Source of the DNA: Oegoconia quadripuncta
Lineage: Eukaryota; Arthropoda; Insecta; Lepidoptera; Autostichidae
Direction: 5' to 3'
Assembly (NCBI GenBank): GCA_949316235.1
Contig: OX438760.1
Location: 5,210,501 to 5,274,500 of the forward strand
Length of the DNA: 64,000 nucleotides
The position numbers were made by a program, and so were the translations under genes. Shown here in pieces: positions 21,850 to 32,587 of this stretch. The first letter of the stretch is position 1. Each line of letters starts with the position of its first letter. The notes under the pieces were generated by a model. It had not been told where the DNA came from and ran no database searches. It saw only the letters and a program-made list of their open reading frames with translations.

Positions 21850-22010
21850 GTCCCAGCGGATAAGTAAGTTGAAGTAGCAGTGGGTAGGGCACATAGCTCG
21901 AAGTACGATGGCCAGGTGGGTCATTAAAGTTCTCGAGTGGAGACCACGCCCGGTGCGTGGTCTCAAGCGCAACGTAGAACGTCCATTCACAAGGTCAAGC
22001 TGGTTTACTT
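21850..22010 (+). pseudogene. RTE-type LINE C-terminal fragment
   Basis: One frame encodes QWVGHIARSTMARWVIKVL followed by EWRPRP, which I recognise as the C-terminal GHIAR...EWRPR region of lepidopteran RTE-like LINEs. An in-frame stop lies just upstream. A second copy of this region is at 23556-23790 on the other strand. Confidence 0.65.
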
Positions 22011-22029
22011 AGCAATAAAACGTGATATT

Positions 22030-22180
22030 GGTGTCGATTCGGATATATACCAACTAAACTAAACTAAAACCAGTTTTAAAGTAGTACTGTATCTTTCTCC
22101 CTGGAACAGTACGATGCGACGGCACCACTCCAAAACTGGTTATAGTTTAGTTTAGTTGGGTGTAGATCCGAATCGACACC
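22030..22180. mobile_element. MITE-2, foldback copy
   Basis: Perfect 15-base termini GGTGTCGATTCGGAT / ATCCGAATCGACACC, long internal arms (CCAACTAAACTAAACTAAAA) and a short asymmetric centre. Its right end abuts the family C SINE starting at 22181. Confidence 0.85.
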
Positions 22181-22509
22181 CTCCGTGGCTCAATGTAAAC
22201 AATATTGGGTTTACGATTCGGAGGTCGCGGGTTCGATCCCCAGCGGAGTACATATTTAAATACTCGGTTTGGTTGGTGGTAGGGCATTTTAAATGTCCGC
22301 CTGGCTAGCTACCACCATCTTATCTAAATCTGCCGCCAAGCAGTAATGTTAATAGCATTGTTGTGTTCCGGTTGTCAGAGATAAGATAGCCAGTCCCCCA
22401 AATATGTTGGGGTTTCCGGGTCAGTACGCTTCCACCTTCAACCTCATCTTCACTTAACATCAGGTGTGATTGAGATCAAGTACGAACCCTTCGTGCATAA
22501 AAAAAAAAT
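22181..22509 (+). repeat. SINE family C, full-length reference copy
   Basis: About 329 bp. The tRNA-like head has CTCCGTGGCTCAATG (A-box region) and GGTTCGATCCCC (B-box). The body has TTTGGTTGGTGGTAGGGC, GTCCGCCTGGCTAGC, ATTGTTGTGTTCCGG and CACTTAACATCAGGTGTG, and it ends in a poly-A run. Transcription would be by pol III from the internal boxes, and retrotransposition would require a LINE in trans. At least a dozen complete or partial copies occur in this window. Confidence 0.9.
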
Positions 22510-22980
22510 TAAAATGACTGTATTAGGCGGATCTTATTGTAATAACGCCTAATTAGTGTCCGCTTTTTAGGAGCAAATAAATTATATTCTATTCTTATAC
22601 TTTGGTATGGTAACTGGCTTGTAACTTGTACCAAATACCCACCGGAGTTCTTAGTTAGCTGCGATGGTTTTACAGAATTACAGCTGCTCCCATCTGGGTG
22701 TACAGACCACTTTGCGATATTAAGCAACTCGTTAGGCACAGTTCGCTAATTAAAGTTTAATTTTATTCACTGTACAGAATTTTTGAGTTGCTAATTAAGA
22801 CTAGAACTAATTACCCAATTTTAGAAATGAGACTACGAACTGCCAGTGTTATTACTAATTAATGTTGGGTATATTACCTGTAGCATAAACACGTAATGCA
22901 TATGTATATGCGTAATCATATAAATATGATGATAAAATGTTGCTTGTATATAAATATGAATTGTTATACGTAAGTTAAGT

Positions 22981-23176
22981 GCGACCAATTGGTGTAGTGG
23001 ATAGTGACCCTATCACCGAAACCAATGGTTGCGGGTTCGAATCTTGCAAGGGGCAAATGTTTGTGTGATGAGAACGAACATATTTTATTTCCGAGTCATG
23101 GTTATTATATAAATATGTATGTATGTTTATTCGTTATTTAGCATCCATAGTAAGTGTGCAAAATATTTATTTATTA
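22981..23176 (+). repeat. SINE family A, full-length reference copy
   Basis: tRNA-like head GCGACCAATTGGTGTAGTGG with GTTGCGGGTTCGAATC, then TTTGTGTGATGAGAACGAAC, then TTATATAAATATGTATG, then an AAATATTTATTTATTA tail. Length about 195 bp. Six or more other copies lie in the window. Confidence 0.85.
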
Positions 23177-23555
23177 AAAAAATAATCTAGTGGTAGTAAT
23201 TCTATTCGTAGGCCACTGATTTGGCTTAAGATCGCGTGCATTGAAAACTAAATAAAACATAAATAGCTTTAATTACGGTTATTCTCGAGAATAATCAAAT
23301 TATTGCAAAAACGGCTACTTTTTTGTAATCGCGAATTCTTGAAAATATAACCTCCATCTAGGTAATTTAGATATTATTTATAATTAGCTTTTAGGCTTCC
23401 CGCGTGCAGATCAGAGCGTTTTTTTTATATATTCTGTATTTAAAAAGAAATCTTAGTTTATTCATTGAAGGCGCCACTAGACTGAATAAACCCCCTTTAA
23501 TGATTTTAAACTACCTGAAACTATTTTTATTCATCTACCAACTTTTACTATCATC

Positions 23556-23790
23556 ATATTAGCTGAAAGACTTCCAATGTTGGACAAAGGCCTCCCCCAA
23601 AGTTCTCCACAAGGATCGATCCTGCGGTGCCCGTTCCCAGCGGCTTCCCGCGATTTTTACCAAATTGTCGGTCCGGGTCCCTGCCCACGCTGCGTCTTCC
23701 GGTGCGTGATCGCCACTCGAAAACCTTTCCGCCCCAACGACCATCGGTCCCACGAGCAATGTGCCCCGCCACTGTCACTTAAGTTTGGCA
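23556..23790 (-). pseudogene. RTE-type LINE C-terminal fragment
   Basis: Two overlapping minus frames encode MTVAGHIARGTDGRWGGKVF and, after a frameshift, NLVKIAGSRWERAPQDRSLW followed by RTLGEAF. This is the conserved C-terminal tail of lepidopteran RTE-like endonuclease/reverse-transcriptase proteins. The copy is frameshifted and lacks its catalytic domains. Confidence 0.75.
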
Positions 23791-24171
23791 ATTCTTTGAG
23801 CTATATCGGTCACCTTTGTTCTCTTGCAGATCTCCTCATTTCTAATTCGACATTTACTATACTATCTAATAATAAATAAAATTCGCTACACAATTACTTT
23901 ACGTCGATATCTGCCATGCAAAGTGGGGACGAAGGATGCAATTGATGGAAATTGGAAATGAAAATTCGTGCGATACGTATACTGTATCATTAATAAAAGG
24001 CGCAATTACTTAAATACTATACTAAACCTAGTTACATATGGCGGAGGTGTGTCACATACTACAGCACAATACTAACATCAGATCTGCTTCCATCACAAAC
24101 TGGTCACAACCTGTGGTGAACCTTTTTCACTCTCCTATGTTTGTCACACTCTCCTATCTTTTGCCTGAAAT

Positions 24172-24643
24172 ATAGGTCAAAGTCAAATTCAAAAATATTT
24201 AATTCAATGTAGGATACAAAAATATCACTTATTGAAAGTCAACATGTTATTTGTTTAAACTACATCGCTTCAAAAGGTGCTATGGTTAGGGAGAAGAAGC
24301 GACAAGACACTCCGTAACAACACCTTTTTAAAATTAGTTTCCATCTTTACAATAACATTACATTTTATATTACATATTACAAAACAATATTTTATATTAC
24401 ATATTACAAAACATAAGCGTAGTTAACGATCAGCTAACACCAGACCTCCTTATTGCCTAAATAATCATCTATCCTGTAATAACCGTTTTTACACAAAGTT
24501 TCTTTAATGTGACGTTTAAATTTCTGTTCTATTAAACACAATACACGTTCTTGTATTTTACTGTAAAAGAGTAAGCTGTGTTCCATAAAACAAGTGCTTG
24601 CTAAGTCTAAATTGGTCTGATTTCTAAACGAGGCCATAAACAA
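24172..24643 (-). pseudogene. LINE ORF2 C-terminus and 3' UTR
   Basis: Minus-strand frame 24434-24643 encodes FYSKIQERVLCLIEQKFKRH then IKETLCKNGYYRIDDYL, the same C-terminal arrangement (FYNKxP, ..KFK.., K..YY.ID.) as family G but from a distinct subfamily. The 3' UTR (24172-24430, reversed) has AAAAAGGTGTTGTTACGGAG and TTGTATCCTACATTGAATTA. 5' truncated. Confidence 0.65.
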
Positions 24644-24649
24644 GATACT

Positions 24650-25158
24650 GTCTTCGACCCTTTCTTGATATACCCCGTCGATTACACGCTATAAAAGCTG
24701 AAGCTAGAGACAAATTGTCACCAAAACCACATTTCAATAACAGAAGAATAAATAGAAATTGCCTTTTGTTAAAATAAATAAAGAAAAACCAATTGAACTC
24801 GTGTCTGCACCAGCCCGTGTCACCGTTTGAATACTTTATACCACACTCTATTGTTTAAACCACTCGAGGCACACACATACACACACACAAAACTACAGTT
24901 TATTGTAGCAGGCAGATACTTGGCACCGTCTGAAAAAACGTCACTCGTATTTATTTCTAGTTAATTTTTTCAACCGTTGTTGATTTTTTGATTAACTTTA
25001 AGTGTATACGTGAAGTGATTGCAATGGAAATCTCCTGGACACAATACAAGCAAAACGGATTTGAATAAAATGCCTGCGGATTAGGAAAATGTATGTAAGA
25101 AAATGTGACGTTTTCTTTGACTTATCACAGTAACATTTTTCGAAACACGTGGAATATT
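24650..25158. other. Unassigned sequence
   Basis: No recognised repeat or gene; a short CA run lies near 24872-24890. Confidence 0.3.
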
Positions 25159-25263
25159 CTTTTTTTTTTTTATCCACCACGGGTTAGCACTTGACCTCAA
25201 TCACACCTGATGTTAAGAGATGAGGCTGAAGGTGGTAGCTTACTGACCCGGAAACCCCATATT
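25159..25263 (-). repeat. SINE family C tail fragment
   Basis: T-run, then CCACGGGTTAGCACTTGACC, CACACCTGATGTTAAG and CTGACCCGGAAACCCC: the 3' third of family C in reverse. Confidence 0.75.
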
Positions 25264-26332
25264 ATTCTACTTCTTAATGAGAAAAACTAAAAATCAACTG
25301 CGACGAAAAACGCCAAATATTTTTTTATATCTATGTGGAATGTGTTAGTCTTACGGAACACGAGGTGTGAACGAGATGAATATGTAGGACATAGCACGAC
25401 GGCCGATTGCGAGATATTACTATAATGTGGTTCACACGTGGTTAAATTTTCACGACTTCAACGATACATTTATCAATATCGATCCAGAAAAAGTGATATA
25501 CGTATCTATTATTACAATCACAATTTTTTTTTTAGTAATTACGTAGCTGCGTAGCGATAGGTTACGATAACAGCTACGAGACGTAGCGTAGTCAAGATCG
25601 ATAGCACACAATCCAGACCGATGAAAATAAAACAAGTAGATTTTGGGTCTACAAAGGCAAAGGGATCAAGGTCAATAATTAAATCTTTGATATTAGTACC
25701 CTAGAAAATCAGGGTCCAAGAAATTCAACCTCCGGTTTCTCATCTAACTTTTACCATTTAAATGCTGCGTGGGATGCTTTACCCAGTCGCCCTTCCCGCA
25801 CTAAATTGGTACGATAAGTTTGTTGATTATCTCGTGTTGAATAAATAGGGAATACACATATCTATAAAACAGTAAAATCACAATAAACACATTCTGTAAT
25901 TACAAAATTGAATTAGTAAACCCCCAAATTACACCCAACCACTGTGTTAAAAGCGTAATGGATTGTCATCACTTTAAAGCTTTCAAGCATTTCTTTTTTT
26001 ATTATTTATTATATTACAATAAACAGTTTTGAAATGTGTATAACTTACAAAATTAGTAACAAACAAGTATAGATGATTGCAAAACCAGCAGCATTATCCA
26101 CAAATTACTAACTATTTCTTAAACGGATCCGGGGGTACACTTGACTCTGACAAATGTAGTACTTTAAAACTTAATATTTCTAAAGGCTTCCTGAATCGAA
26201 AACTGTTTAAAATAACCTGCAATATTTTCGGACGACACTCCACACGATGAGGTACAAAGATAAAAAAAAATTCATCCTCACTTTAAGTATAGAGGTATCT
26301 TAAAAAACATATTTTTCAAGATTTTATTTTAC
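25264..26332. other. Unassigned sequence
   Basis: Near 25765-25810 one frame reads WDALPSRPSRTKLVR before a stop, vaguely like a LINE C-terminus, but this is too short to call. No other structure recognised. Confidence 0.25.
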
Positions 26333-26868
26333 CACTAGCTTTCCGCCCGCGGCTTCGCCTGCGTGAAATAACTTTTTTTATGTACAACGGGTTGGTACTT
26401 GACCTCAATCACACCTGATGATAAGTGAATGTGAGGTCGAAGGTGGAAGCATACTGACCCGGAAACCCCAACACATTTGGCGGACTGGCTATCTTATCTC
26501 TGACAACCGGACCACAACAATGCTATTAACATTGCTGCTTGGCGGCAGATTTAGATAAGATGGTGGTAGCTAGCCAGGCGGACATTTAAAATGCCCTACC
26601 ACCAACCAAATCGAATACTTAAAGATGTTCCCCGCTGAGGATCGAACCCGCGACCTCCGAATCGAAACCCAATGTTGTTTACATTGAGCCACGGAAGGCG
26701 GATATGTTTAATTTGTTTATCCCAACTACTCACTTTATCGGTATAAAAAATATTCTATATCTTAATCCAATGTATATGCTATCCATATACCGAATTTCCT
26801 AGAAATACGTTCATCCGTGTCGCTGTGATTGAGCAACATACCGACTTTTGCATTTATAATAGTAGTTA
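26333..26868 (-). mobile_element. Helitron-like repeat (family X) interrupted by a SINE
   Basis: In reverse its 3' end is AGGCGAAGCCGCGGGCGGAA then AGCTAGT. The family order resumes after the SINE at GCGGATATGTTTAATTTG (26698 onward) and continues through ATACCGAATTTCC and TGATTGAGCAAC. Confidence 0.7.
26372..26697 (-). repeat. SINE family C, full-length, nested in family X repeat
   Basis: Poly-T at 26372, body in reverse (CAACGGGTTGGTACTTGACC ... GGCGGACATTTAAAATGCCC), B-box region GGATCGAACCCGCG, and head ending GAGCCACGGA. It is the later insertion of the two. Confidence 0.85.
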
Positions 26869-27019
26869 GCACTTGACGTCGTGATTAATATGTATATCTT
26901 TTAAGCTTTATATTCACTCGCACCTACTATCACTCATCAATCACTATTTCAAGAGTCTGAAAATTGCTATTTACTTATACTTACTGTTTCCTCTGGTTTA
27001 GGTTCCAAGTTGCTCTGCT

Positions 27020-27560
27020 CCTTAGGGGATAGCTGAAAATCAGTGTTTTGCTCAATGAGCAATCTAATACAATTTGTACTGCAGCAGCACACACACTAAG
27101 CCTAAGATCCCTTAGCCATTGCTGCTAATTTCATAGGTCTAGTACTTAAAATATTAGTTGGCAGTGATGAAACTTTACATATCATCACTAAATAAATACA
27201 AAAAATTGCTAAAAAAAGTCTCAAAAATTTGCTACAGTTGCTAAAACTGGCCAAAATAAATTAGTCGGATTTCTAAGGTACTTTTGTTATTAGGTTTAAT
27301 TTAATTAGTTAGCCCTGCTAATTTCGCCCAGCTAAAAACTTTTTCCTGTAGTTGCTAATCTCTTGCCTATCCGCATAGTTTGGAAGATATTTAGCTAACA
27401 GTACCCAATTTTAGCTGTGGTATCTAATCTGTTCTTTGAGTGCGTTAGTGTAACAATATTATGTTATTGTTGTTGATGTATTACCTTATCTATGTATCAA
27501 TATGTATAAGCTAAATGTATGTGTGTGACTGTGGAAACAAATAAAGGCTTTATCTATCTA
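27020..27560 (+). repeat. Repeat R10 with a TATC-repeat tail
   Basis: Starts with GCTGAAAATCAGTGTTTTGC and ends with GTGGAAACAAATAAAGGC then a TATC-type microsatellite, the usual form of a retroelement 3' end. Other pieces are at 16325-16420 and 35378-35580. The middle is unassigned. Confidence 0.45.
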
Positions 27561-27594
27561 TCTCGCTATATCCATGCCAGCTTACAGCCTTCGA

Positions 27595-27873
27595 GTACTA
27601 AGAGCCCATACTGTCCCACTGCTGAACAAAGGCCAGAGAGAGAGATATAGTGAAACGCCGAGCATCGCCCTCTCCATAGCTCGTTGCATGATCTTGAGCT
27701 TTCTTATGAGGCCTACATTGAGTCATCACTGGTAACACACATTGATTAAAGACTTTTGAGATGAGATATAACTTTCTTTTGTTATCTTGAGCATTTCGTA
27801 GCAAATAATGACATAATCGCATAAAATCTTGACCTTTTGGACCATCCTCATAATCTCCGGCTACTTTGTGCAA
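27595..27873 (-). pseudogene. RTE-type LINE fragment
   Basis: The minus frame encodes KVFNQCVLPVMTQC, a motif I recognise from the connection region downstream of RTE reverse transcriptase (KVF.QCVLPVMTYG). It continues to SLAFVQQWDSMGS, which looks like the extreme C-terminus, so an internal deletion has joined the two. Confidence 0.65.
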
Positions 27874-28117
27874 ATTATAACCGTAAACAATGGAGACAGT
27901 TTCGGCTGCTAACCGTACACTTAGTCACTCCATGAATGCATAAGTTGCTGGCTCGAAGCCAACCACCCTATCTCTGATTCGCTAATAGATAAATCGCCTG
28001 TCTCTCTCTGTAGTGCATTGTCTCTTGAGACTAAGCCTGTATTCGCTACATGCTTGTTTCCTGGGAAATCTGGTACCTGGGTACCTCCAAATGTTTTTAT
28101 TTTGAATGGGTAGTTCT

Positions 28118-28337
28118 AATCTAACCTAACTAATATTATACGAGCGGAAGTTTGCATATTGTTTGTTGCTCAATTTTGTTTGCAAATTAAATTTGGATGA
28201 AATTTCGTATATAGGTAGAACATGCCCTAGATATACGATATTTTTCATTCCGATAAAGTGAGTAGCTCCCGCGGTATAAACAAATTTCCGCGGTAAAATT
28301 ATTCCACGAAGGCGCAGCCGCGGGCGGAAAGCTAGTC
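28118..28337 (+). mobile_element. Helitron-like repeat (family X)
   Basis: Starts TCTAATCTAACCTAACTAAT, continues with TGTTTGTTGCTCAA and AAATTTCGTATATAGGTAG, and ends GCGCAGCCGCGGGCGGAAAG then CTAGT. A complete copy of about 220 bp. Confidence 0.7.
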
Positions 28338-28346
28338 CTTTATACC

Positions 28347-28433
28347 GGATTCCACCTTCGACCTCATCTTCACTTAACATCAGGTGTGATTGAGACCAAG
28401 TACCAACCCGTTGTTCATAAAAAAAAAAGAAAA
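28347..28433 (+). repeat. SINE family C tail fragment
   Basis: ATTCCACCTTCGACCTCATC, CACTTAACATCAGGTGTG and ACCCGTTGTTCAT then A-rich tail. It abuts the MITE-1 copy starting at 28439. Confidence 0.8.
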
Positions 28434-28438
28434 AAAAA

Positions 28439-28805
28439 GGATGAGTTTTTTACCTCAAAAAAAATAGGGCTTATCAGGTAAGTGAAATAGAAGGTATTGG
28501 CATAAGTAGTTTAATTTTTTTATCAAAACCATCATCAATTAACGTGTTAATTGTATCTTTTGACATTTGTAGACTATTCCATATAATTACATCGTTAAAT
28601 GAAATAAATAAAGAAAACTTGGAGAAAATATGAGTTACAAATAAATTTCGCATGATAGAAAGGAACCCTGCGAATAACGCCAGTCGCATATCAATAGGCA
28701 GCCGGCGCCTCCAATTTTGAAAAAAAAAAGTACTTGTGCCAATAACTTCTATTTCACTTACTAATATGCCCAATTTTTTTCCTTACGGTAAAAAAACTCA
28801 TTCGG
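28439..28805. mobile_element. MITE-1, copy a
   Basis: Terminal inverted repeats of about 70 bases. The left reads GGATGAGTTTTTTACC and continues through GTAAGTGAAATAGAAGG; the right carries CTTCTATTTCACTTAC and CTTACGGTAAAAAAACTCA. A TA dinucleotide follows the right end, suggesting Tc1/mariner-type mobilisation. The 99-codon frame inside is not a gene. Confidence 0.75.
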
Positions 28806-28807
28806 TA

Positions 28808-30347
28808 TAACAAAAGTTTACTTCAATATCTTGAAAATGAATAAAGCTAGCGTATTGAAATAAATTGAACCTTATAAACAATGTAATGTTATTAAAATAA
28901 AATGTATTAAATTTATTACTGGTAGTTTATTTTATTTTGTTTAAAACGAAAAAGTAAAAATGGCGTCATTTGCTTTCAAAACCAAAATTGGAAATATTGA
29001 ACTGTTTATATTTACATGTAATTTTGACACATTTTAGTACTTGGTATTAACCCCATGTGCTGTCTGTACCACTGTAATACGGTTCGGCATGCTGTACACC
29101 AAGTTTCTGAAACACTGTTGGGGAATGTTCTCCCATTCCTCTACTAATGCATGTTTCAACTCACGCAGCGTAATTGAAGGACGATCTCGTTGCCTTACGC
29201 GTCTTCCAAGCTCATCCCAGGCATGCTCGATTGGGTTGAGGTCGGGGTTACATACTGGCCACATCATGGGACGAATACCCACATTATGCAGATAGTCTTG
29301 CACTACACGAGCAGTGTGGGGACGGGCGTTATCGTGCATAAAAGTAGCATTTTCACCGAGTCTTGCCATAAATGAACCGACGTGCTCATTTTGTATTTCT
29401 TCCAACCTTTCGCCATTCAGAGTACCATTTTCGATCAGTACTAGCTCTGTTTGACTTTCCGCAGAAATTCCAGCCCACATGAGTACCGTACCTTCACCGT
29501 ATGCCACCTTTTCTTCAATACAGGCTTGCATGAATCTTTCTCCTGGGCGTCTGTAAACCTTTGCCCTTCAGTCATGTTTTTACAGCATAAATTTTGATTC
29601 GTCCGAGAACACGACTTTTGACCAATCTTCAATTGTCCAATCCGAGTGTTCGCGTGCATAAATTCATCTTGCTGGACGATGGTGCCTTTCAAGTTTAGGA
29701 CCATTTGCCGGTCTAAATGGTTTGAAATTTGCTTCACCATGTCGCCGTTTTACAGTTCAAGCACTAGGATTGTTTCCACCAAGCCCTAAAAAATGTTGAG
29801 TCAATGCTATTCCCGTAAGAAATCGATTTCGCAGCCTAGTGTTAACAAGATATCGATCCTCCCGTGCCTTCGTACGCTGGGTCTACCTGGTGTTGGTCCC
29901 TGTAGATTTGAACCAATTTCTAGAAACCGCTGACGAACACGCTGAACGGTTGACAACGATACACCGACTATTCTTGCTGTTTCTCGCTGGCCTCTCCCAT
30001 CTTCCAGCATAGTGAGGATTCTCGTACATTCCTCTGGTGTAAGTGACATAATTACTACTTTAATAATAACAATTGGATACCTAGGACACTTCTTTTATAC
30101 ACATTTTATGACAGAACAGAAAGGCATGGAAAGTTGCGAAAATTATAAATTCTAATTTGAACAAAACCGATTATTTGGTTTATAATTTTTTAATGCCATT
30201 ACTTCACGCCAACCAATAAGTTTTTACACGTGTAATGAGGGTTTATTAAATTGTCTATAATGTTCAATTTATTTCAATACGATAGTTTTATTCGTTTTCA
30301 AGATATTGAAGCAAATGCTAGTGACCCGTAACTTTTGCTCTTGAGTG
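28808..30347 (-). mobile_element. Tc1/mariner-type transposon, about 1.54 kb
   Basis: The right terminus (30269-30347) and left terminus (28808-28872) are inverted repeats sharing CTTCAATATCTTGAAAA and a block TATTGAAATAAATTGAAC. The left one lacks about 19 bases and its outermost bases differ. A TA flanks the right end. The enclosed transposase reads on the minus strand and is broken. The size fits the Tc1 group. Confidence 0.8.
29034..30049 (-). pseudogene. Tc1-like transposase, frameshifted
   Basis: Three minus-strand open pieces together span about 338 codons, the usual length of a Tc1 transposase. The N-terminal piece (30049-29807) shows a helix-turn-helix: ILTMLEDGRGQRETARIVGV then SLSTVQRVRQRF, followed by a GRP-like linker (TPGRPSVRR). 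The C-terminal piece (29531-29034) shows the DDE catalytic region: MHDNARPHTA with the second aspartate and NPDLNPIEHAWDELGRR with the glutamate, 34 residues apart. The middle piece (29740-29441) is out of register and its first catalytic aspartate region is disrupted. The enzyme would cut and paste its own element at TA sites, but this copy cannot make it. Confidence 0.85.
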
Positions 30348-30432
30348 TATATTCCCTATACCGTGTGAATGATGAAATAAAAATGATTGTAAATTTAGAA
30401 GACCCCCGACAACATTGAACAGTGGAACAAAT

Positions 30433-30545
30433 GATTATATATAAATATTTATGTATATTTATCCGTTATCTAGCATTCATAGCACAAGCTTTGCTTAGTT
30501 TGGGACTAGATGATTGGTGTAAGTGTCCGACATATTTATTTATTT
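30433..30545 (+). repeat. SINE family A 3' part
   Basis: TATAAATATTTATGTATATT, ATCCGTTATCTAGCATTC, AAGCTTTGCTTAGTTTGGG and a TTATTTATTTA tail. The tRNA-like head is missing. Confidence 0.75.
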
Positions 30546-31407
30546 ATATCGTCCAGGTAAAATAGACCAAGAGATAGTGTTAAAAGCTAAATATCTTCGA
30601 AACGGCTTCACCGATTTCCATCAAACATGACTAAGAACGTAAATCCAGGTTTAATCTTAAAAACAAAAAAAAAATTAGAAAATTAGTAATGAAACTCATC
30701 CAGTATCCAGGTTTAATGTAGGAATTTTATTGAATTCCTCGTAATAGGATTTTAATTGATGCAAATCGCCCGGGGAACCCCAAAACGGTAAATAACTAGA
30801 ATGCTTTGTGTTATTATTAGTGTAAACAAGTAAACCCATGAAGGAAAAAGTGGTGGCATAACATCTTTTTAACCAACTTCAAAACAAGAGGTTTTCTATT
30901 CGACTGTATTTTTTGTATGTTTGAAAACCTGACTCAAATCGGACCAAGCATTATAGTCCAGGGAGGATACACTTTTAACTACCTATAATCTTGGCGGTGT
31001 TTTTTGCATATGGATAGAGTACTTGTCCGTGATTTATTTATATATATTACCTGTGAATATGATTGCGTCGGAGAACTTTGCGGTCCCAATTTCACTGTGT
31101 CCATTTTGTTTTTTCACATTCATAAAAAAATCGATCTATAACTTCTCTATATTTATGAAAAATTTCACGGAGGGCTAATCCATAAACTATCAATATTATG
31201 TATGTCCCTAAATAGATCAAATAAAACTTTCTTATTCTTAGACACTTCCTCATACCTACAACAAAACGTAAACTTGGCTAATACTTCTGTAAGCTAAATG
31301 GCTACGCTATTTCATTCTTTATACTAGAAGTCTTACATTCGTCAGCGGCCGCGTGTACATGTCTCTTTAAAATAGATGTATATTTTTTAATCACTCTTAT
31401 TTTTATT
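30546..31407. other. Mostly unassigned; one short repeat fragment
   Basis: ACCAACTTCAAAACAAGAGG near 30880 recalls the fragment at 18120-18170. Nothing else recognised. Confidence 0.3.
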
Positions 31408-31849
31408 TGGAAGCTTTTGAGATGTGGTTTGGTGGAGAATGGAACGTATCAGCTGGACAGAGAAGAAAACGAACAAAGAGGTTTTAAATATAGTAAAGGA
31501 AAAAAGGAAATTGTTGGGAATAATTGAGAATAGAAGAGGGAAAATGCTGGGACACCTTATACGACCCGATGATTTCATCAAAACCATAATAGAAGGAAGA
31601 ATAGAGGAGAAAATGCAGCAGATAAAGGAGAAGTTGAACGTCGTGTCGTACAGGAGGTCAAGAGGAAGGCGGAGAGCAGAGAGATATGGAAAAATCTCCA
31701 CCGACAAGAGCATGGCTCTTAAATTAGATGATGATGATGAACGTACGACTACGACAAGGCGGAAAGCAGTGAGGCGTGTTCATTACTCCGCCGACAAGAG
31801 CATAGCTCTTAAATTAAAGAAGAAGTTTTTATTTATAAATTTTATGTAA
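31408..31849 (+). pseudogene. LINE ORF C-terminus with duplicated tail (family J)
   Basis: The open segment encodes RISWTEKKTNKEVLN, KRKLLGIIENRRGKMLGHLI and IIEGRIE, the basic C-terminal region of a LINE ORF2 protein of RTE-like type. A one-base shift near 31424 separates it from an upstream EAFEMW-like stretch. The 3' tail CCGACAAGAGCATGGCTCTT ends in GATGATGATGATGA and is followed by a second, diverged copy of the same tail. Confidence 0.65.
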
Positions 31850-32340
31850 TTTTTAAATTTTGAAGTTGAATTTAAATTTTAAATTGTAATTTTTAATGTT
31901 AATTGATATGGGACAAGTTCCCACAATACAAATTTTTATTTATTTATTTTATATGTATAGCATAGTATAATAACTATAATGAGAATAAAGTTTATCGATC
32001 CTACAATATGTATAATATGATATCATAAATGTACAACTTCTTTTATTTAAAGATCAACACGGTTGAATGGAATGCCCTTTATGAATCGCACCCTCTTTCG
32101 CGTCCCTTAGTTCCCTGTGCAAATCAGATAGATGTCGGTGTGTGTATTTTGAAACGCGCTATCGTTTGGGGCTCTCGATTTTCATAAAGTCTGCAGCAAA
32201 CTCCTATACGTTTGCTCATCTTCTAGGGTACATCTACCCTGCATTTGGGGCTAACACAAGTTTATAAAACTTGTGTTAGGATCAAAATAGATGTGCCCCG
32301 GCTGATGGGCCACCAAATAATATTATAAAATTATATTACA
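31850..32340. other. Unassigned sequence with one hairpin
   Basis: A perfect 13-bp inverted repeat lies at 32251-32263 / 32267-32279 (arm CTAACACAAGTTT). No gene recognised. Confidence 0.4.
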
Positions 32341-32364
32341 CAATTATTGATAGATAATGTTCTT

Positions 32365-32587
32365 CTTATTTTTTTTTTATGCACAACGGGTTGGTACTTG
32401 AATTCAATCACACCTGATGTTAAGTTAAGATGAGGTCGATGGTGGAATCGTACTGACCCGGAAACTGGCTATCTTATCTCTGACAACCGGAACACAACAA
32501 TGCTATTAGCATTGCTGCTTGGCGGCAGATTTAAATAAGATGGTGATAGCTAGCCAGGCGGACATTTAAAATGCCCTACCACCAACC
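32365..32587 (-). repeat. SINE family C, 5' truncated, with target duplication
   Basis: Poly-T, then the reversed body from GCACAACGGGTTGGTACTTG to CCTACCACCAACC. The flanks ATTATTGATA...ATGTTCTTCTTA (32344 on) and ATTATTGATAATGTTCTTGTT (32588 on) look like a diverged long target-site duplication. Confidence 0.75.

Noticed and set aside
28474..28773. 99-codon minus frame
   Set aside because: Falls entirely within MITE-1, which is non-coding in its other copies.
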